A stretch of 8,174 nucleotides of DNA. Origin: Candidatus Methanosuratincola sp. GTDB lineage: Archaea; Thermoproteota; Methanomethylicia; Methanomethylicales; Methanomethylicaceae. Below the pieces are notes generated by a model. The model saw nothing but the letters and a program-made list of their open reading frames with translations. It ran no database searches and was not told the origin of the DNA. The stretch is from positions 1 to 8,174 of the forward strand of contig JARYLH010000063.1 in the NCBI GenBank assembly GCA_029907755.1. Reading direction: 5' to 3'. Made by a program: the position numbers and the translations under genes. Shown piece after piece: positions 6,158-8,174 of this stretch. Each line of letters starts with the position of its first letter. Position 1 is the first letter of the stretch.

Positions 6158-6170
6158 AATAATATTTATT
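6158..6170. promoter_or_regulatory. AT-rich palindrome, possible metal-regulator operator
   Basis: AATAA-TAT-TTATT is a symmetrical element in the 139-base AT-rich region between the HAD gene and znuA, about 12 bases before the znuA TATA box. Zinc and manganese uptake genes are usually repressed by DtxR/MntR- or Fur/Zur-type proteins that bind such dyads. In DNA this AT-rich a short palindrome can arise by chance. Confidence 0.25.
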
Positions 6171-6181
6171 ATCTTGATGCC

Positions 6182-6195
6182 ATAAATTTAATAAG
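6182..6195 (+). promoter_or_regulatory. TATA box of the znu operon
   Basis: ATAAATTTAATAAG is the best TATA-like element on the plus strand here. Initiation about 25 bases downstream, near 6212, would leave a short leader containing GGTGA (6217-6221), which lies six bases before the ATT at 6228. Confidence 0.5.
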
Positions 6196-6254
6196 CAACC
6201 CTTGGGAGTGTTGATCGGTGACCGTGTATTAACTCGCGCCAGGCCATCTTCCTG

Positions 6255-7184
6255 TTGGCAGTAGTCGGGGTATTGGCAGTCGCTCTTGCAACCATTTTCA
6301 TACTCGGCGAACCGCAGCCCCAGCTGCAAGAAGGGAAGGTCAGCGTGGTCGCGACCTTCTACCCCTTGGCGTACATGGTCCAGGAGATAGGTGGCGATCA
6401 CGTCTCGGTCAGGGTGCTCATCCCGTACAACACCGAGGTGCATTCCTGGCAGCCGTCCGTCTCCGACATGATAGCCCTGGCAAATGCCGACTTGATAGTT
6501 CTGAACGGGGCGGGGCTCGAGCCATGGTTCAAGGAGAAAGTACTGCCCTCCCTAAACCTAACCAGAACGGTGGTCTTGGACACGACCGAGGGTCTGGAGC
6601 TCCTTGCCCTTGGCGAGGACGAGCACGAGGCTGACGAACACGGGCATGGAGGAGAATACGATCCTCATACTTGGATCTCACCATATATGGCTGAGAGGCA
6701 GGCAGAGAGGATATATTCGGCACTGGTGGAGGTCGACCCTAAAAACTCCGATTATTACAGTGTAAGGTGGGAGTCCCTAAAAGCGAGGCTAAATTCGCTG
6801 GACGCACAGTACCAGCAGGGGCTGGCGAACAGGTCTCGGAACGAAATAATTACCTCCCACGGGGCATACGGGTACCTTTGCAGCAGGTACGGCTTTGAGC
6901 AGCACAGCGTGATAGGTCTCACAGCCGACAAGCAGCCGAGCGTCCAGGAGCTCCGTGCGCTGGTCGACCTGATGGTTGGGCACAACATCTCGGTCCTTTA
7001 CGTCGACCCTGCGTACTCGACCTCATATATGGATACGCTGAAGAGCGAGCTCGAGGGCCAGACTGGGATGGAGGTAAAGATCCTGAAGCTCTACCTTGGG
7101 CTCGGCCCAATCGACGGGAAGGATTACTTGGATCAGTTAGCCTCGAACCTTGAGAGCCTGAAGTCTGGGCTGGTAACCGGCTAA
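6255..7184 (+). CDS. znuA: Zinc/manganese ABC transporter substrate-binding protein (cluster A-I)
   Basis: This extracytoplasmic protein captures Zn(II) or Mn(II) and hands it to the membrane channel. From TTG 6255 it has 309 residues: a hydrophobic leader (2-17), then a ZnuA/TroA fold starting VVATFYPLAYMVQEIGG (31-47). Likely metal ligands are H63 (EVHSWQPS), H138 (DPHTWISP), H202 (SHGAYGYL) and D251 (YVDPAYST). A His/acidic loop (EDEHEADEHGHGG, 121-133) precedes H138, a trait of zinc-specific members. The hydrophobic leader has no lipobox cysteine, so it is either a signal peptide or an N-terminal anchor. TTG is the first canonical start but has no SD and no basic n-region. The same frame is open back to ATT 6228, which has GGTGA six bases upstream and adds MNSRQAIFL, giving a normal signal sequence of a 318-residue protein. 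I regard 6228 as the more likely true start. znuC follows after 51 bases. Confidence 0.92.
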   Translation: MAVVGVLAVALATIFILGEPQPQLQEGKVSVVATFYPLAYMVQEIGGDHVSVRVLIPYNTEVHSWQPSVSDMIALANADLIVLNGAGLEPWFKEKVLPSLNLTRTVVLDTTEGLELLALGEDEHEADEHGHGGEYDPHTWISPYMAERQAERIYSALVEVDPKNSDYYSVRWESLKARLNSLDAQYQQGLANRSRNEIITSHGAYGYLCSRYGFEQHSVIGLTADKQPSVQELRALVDLMVGHNISVLYVDPAYSTSYMDTLKSELEGQTGMEVKILKLYLGLGPIDGKDYLDQLASNLESLKSGLVTG

Positions 7185-7186
7185 TC

Positions 7187-7200
7187 TTTTTTAATTAAAC
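7187..7200 (+). promoter_or_regulatory. T6 run and TATA-like element between znuA and znuC
   Basis: TTTTTTAATTAAAC begins two bases after the znuA stop. The T6 could cause partial termination, lowering znuC and znuB relative to the binding protein. The overlapping TTTAATTAAA could act as an internal promoter with a start near 7220. Neither is proven. Confidence 0.3.
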
Positions 7201-7235
7201 GTGGTAGTAAAAAGCAGAGCTAATGGTGGAAAACA

Positions 7236-8015
7236 ATGGAACGGGGAGCAGTCATTGAAGTCAAGGATCTTGACGTAATGCGGTCAGGTGCGCTGGTCAT
7301 CCAGGGCGCGAGCTTTGAGATCGCAAGGGGGGACTACGTCGGGATAGTGGGTCCGAATGGTGGCGGAAAGACGACGCTGCTGCTTGCCTTGCTGGGGATG
7401 ATCCCGAGGCATCGGGGCACGGTGAAGATCTTCGGCCAAGATCTCGAAAGATTCTCGGACTGGGGAAAGATCGCTTACGTCTCGCAGGACGCGATCAATT
7501 TCGACTCAGACTTTCCGCTGACGGTTAGGGAGCTCGTCTCCCTTGGCAGGCTAGGTCCAAGGAATGTCGGGAGACCGCTCCGGCGGGCTGACTGGGGCAG
7601 GGTCGATGAGGCGCTGGAGTTCATGGGGATCTCCGACCTAGCGGGCAAGCGGATCGGCGAGCTCTCTGGCGGCCAGAAGCAGCGCATGTTCGTCGCGATG
7701 GCGCTGGTAAGGGATCCTGAAGTGATAATCCTTGACGAGCCGGTGGCTGGGATCGACGCGGTGACACAGGAGAAGTTCTACCAGAAGATGAGCGACCTCA
7801 ACCAGAGGAAGGGCATCACGATCCTGATGGTGTCACACGACCTTACCGCAGTCTTCTGCAGGATGTCGAAGCTCATCTGCGTCAACAGGGAGGTCAACGT
7901 GGCAGAGATAACCCCTGATGTCGATTCCAACGAGATACTCCGGAAGGCTTACGGTGAGCACTTCCACTTCGTCTTCCACAGGCACAAATGCAAGGGTGAG
8001 TTCAGGAATGATTAG
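7236..8015 (+). CDS. znuC: Zinc/manganese ABC transporter ATP-binding protein
   Basis: This cytoplasmic ATPase of 259 residues drives the metal importer. Motifs are Walker A GPNGGGKTT (39-47), Q-loop YVSQD (Q84), signature LSGGQ (143-147), Walker B VIILDEP (163-169), D-loop AGID (171-174) and H-loop SHDL (200-203). These and the overall length match ZnuC/MntB/TroB proteins of cluster A-I rather than exporter ATPases. The C-terminus ends in a His-rich tail, EHFHFVFHRHKC (241-252), which may sense or bind cytosolic zinc, as is common in ZnuC-type ATPases. ATG 7236 has GGTGG (7225-7229) six bases upstream. The TAG stop overlaps the ATG of znuB by 8 bases, so the two are translationally coupled. 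The choice between zinc and manganese rests on the His-rich loop in ZnuA and this tail, and favours zinc. Confidence 0.93.
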   Translation: MERGAVIEVKDLDVMRSGALVIQGASFEIARGDYVGIVGPNGGGKTTLLLALLGMIPRHRGTVKIFGQDLERFSDWGKIAYVSQDAINFDSDFPLTVRELVSLGRLGPRNVGRPLRRADWGRVDEALEFMGISDLAGKRIGELSGGQKQRMFVAMALVRDPEVIILDEPVAGIDAVTQEKFYQKMSDLNQRKGITILMVSHDLTAVFCRMSKLICVNREVNVAEITPDVDSNEILRKAYGEHFHFVFHRHKCKGEFRND

Positions 8016-8174
8016 TCCTGCCTTTTCGGTACTTGACCTGCTGGGATACCCGTTCTTCCAGTACGCTTTGATCGGCGGAAGCCTTGCGGCATTTGCCTGC
8101 GGATGGATCGGTCTCTTCCTAGTGCTGAGGAGGGAAGCAATGATAGTCGACGGGGTTGCGCACACGGCATTCGG
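8008..8174 (+). CDS. znuB: Zinc/manganese ABC transporter permease, N-terminal part (3' end outside window)
   Basis: This is the start of the membrane channel of the importer. The first 55 codons give a protein opening MISPAFSVLDLLGYPFFQ, then a hydrophobic first membrane segment (about 19-41). LVLRREAMIVDGVAHTAFG follows, the strongly conserved N-terminal block of ABC-3 (ZnuB/TroC/MntC) permeases, where the usual form is LVLRRMALIGDALSHA. ATG 8008 has GGGTGAG about eight bases upstream and overlaps the end of znuC by 8 bases. Family permeases are about 260-290 residues, so most of the gene lies beyond the window. Its place completes the znuA-znuC-znuB order. Confidence 0.9.
   Translation, partial: MISPAFSVLDLLGYPFFQYALIGGSLAAFACGWIGLFLVLRREAMIVDGVAHTAF

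Noticed and set aside
6211..6264. Short frame from TTG 6211 (after GGGAG) as an alternative znuA start or leader peptide
   Set aside because: It is in a different frame from znuA, ends after 17 codons, and would need a frameshift to join. The ATT 6228 reading explains the region better.
8013..8040. Amber TAG stop of znuC as possible pyrrolysine read-through
   Set aside because: Read-through would add only about seven residues before TGA, and the overlap with znuB explains the arrangement.
1..8174. CRISPR array, toxin-antitoxin, phage or intact insertion sequence
   Set aside because: I saw no regularly spaced repeats, no recognisable nuclease, integrase or transposase gene, and no matching terminal repeats.

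Overview
The window looks archaeal. Arginine is mostly AGG and isoleucine often ATA. AT-rich TATA-like boxes sit about 25-30 bases before several starts (some apparently leaderless). Oligo-T runs rather than hairpin-T terminators follow genes, and strong Shine-Dalgarno (SD) sequences lie inside operons. Moderately high GC plus these traits would fit a Thermoproteota/TACK-type or methanogen-related archaeon, but I cannot place it further from this sequence alone.

Layout. (1) Positions 1-1233, plus strand: the 3' end of an oligopeptide/nickel-type ABC transporter ATPase overlaps a class I SAM methyltransferase by 8 bases. (2) Positions 1234-1580 hold no convincing gene but contain an oligo-T terminator, a strong 15-bp hairpin with one bulged T, and the purC terminator. 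(3) Positions 1581-2522, minus strand: purC, a long ADE1-like SAICAR synthetase. (4) Positions 2523-2659: a divergent promoter region. (5) Positions 2660-5240, plus strand: a compact three-gene cassette with a PadR repressor, a DrrA-like ABC ATPase and an ABC-2 permease, i.e. a self-regulated efflux system. (6) Positions 5285-6088, minus strand: a class IIA HAD phosphatase (NagD/phosphoglycolate phosphatase family). (7) Positions 6089-6227: a very AT-rich divergent promoter region. (8) From 6228 or 6255 to the window end, plus strand: a high-affinity zinc/manganese importer made of binding protein (znuA), ATPase (znuC) and the first 55 codons of the permease (znuB), which runs off the window.

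How they work together. The Znu proteins form one cluster A-I metal importer: a membrane-anchored or secreted binding protein with a His/acidic loop, a cytoplasmic ATPase with a His-rich tail, and a membrane channel. The PadR-ABC cassette is a typical autoregulated drug or lipid exporter. purC and the HAD phosphatase are housekeeping genes facing the other way.

I see no clearly new multi-gene system. The points most worth a second look are the apparent AUU start (or point mutation or sequencing error) of znuA, the bulged hairpin in the gene-free stretch, the methyltransferase coupled to a peptide/nickel-type transporter ATPase, and a near-perfect SD that moves the permease start to a TTG.
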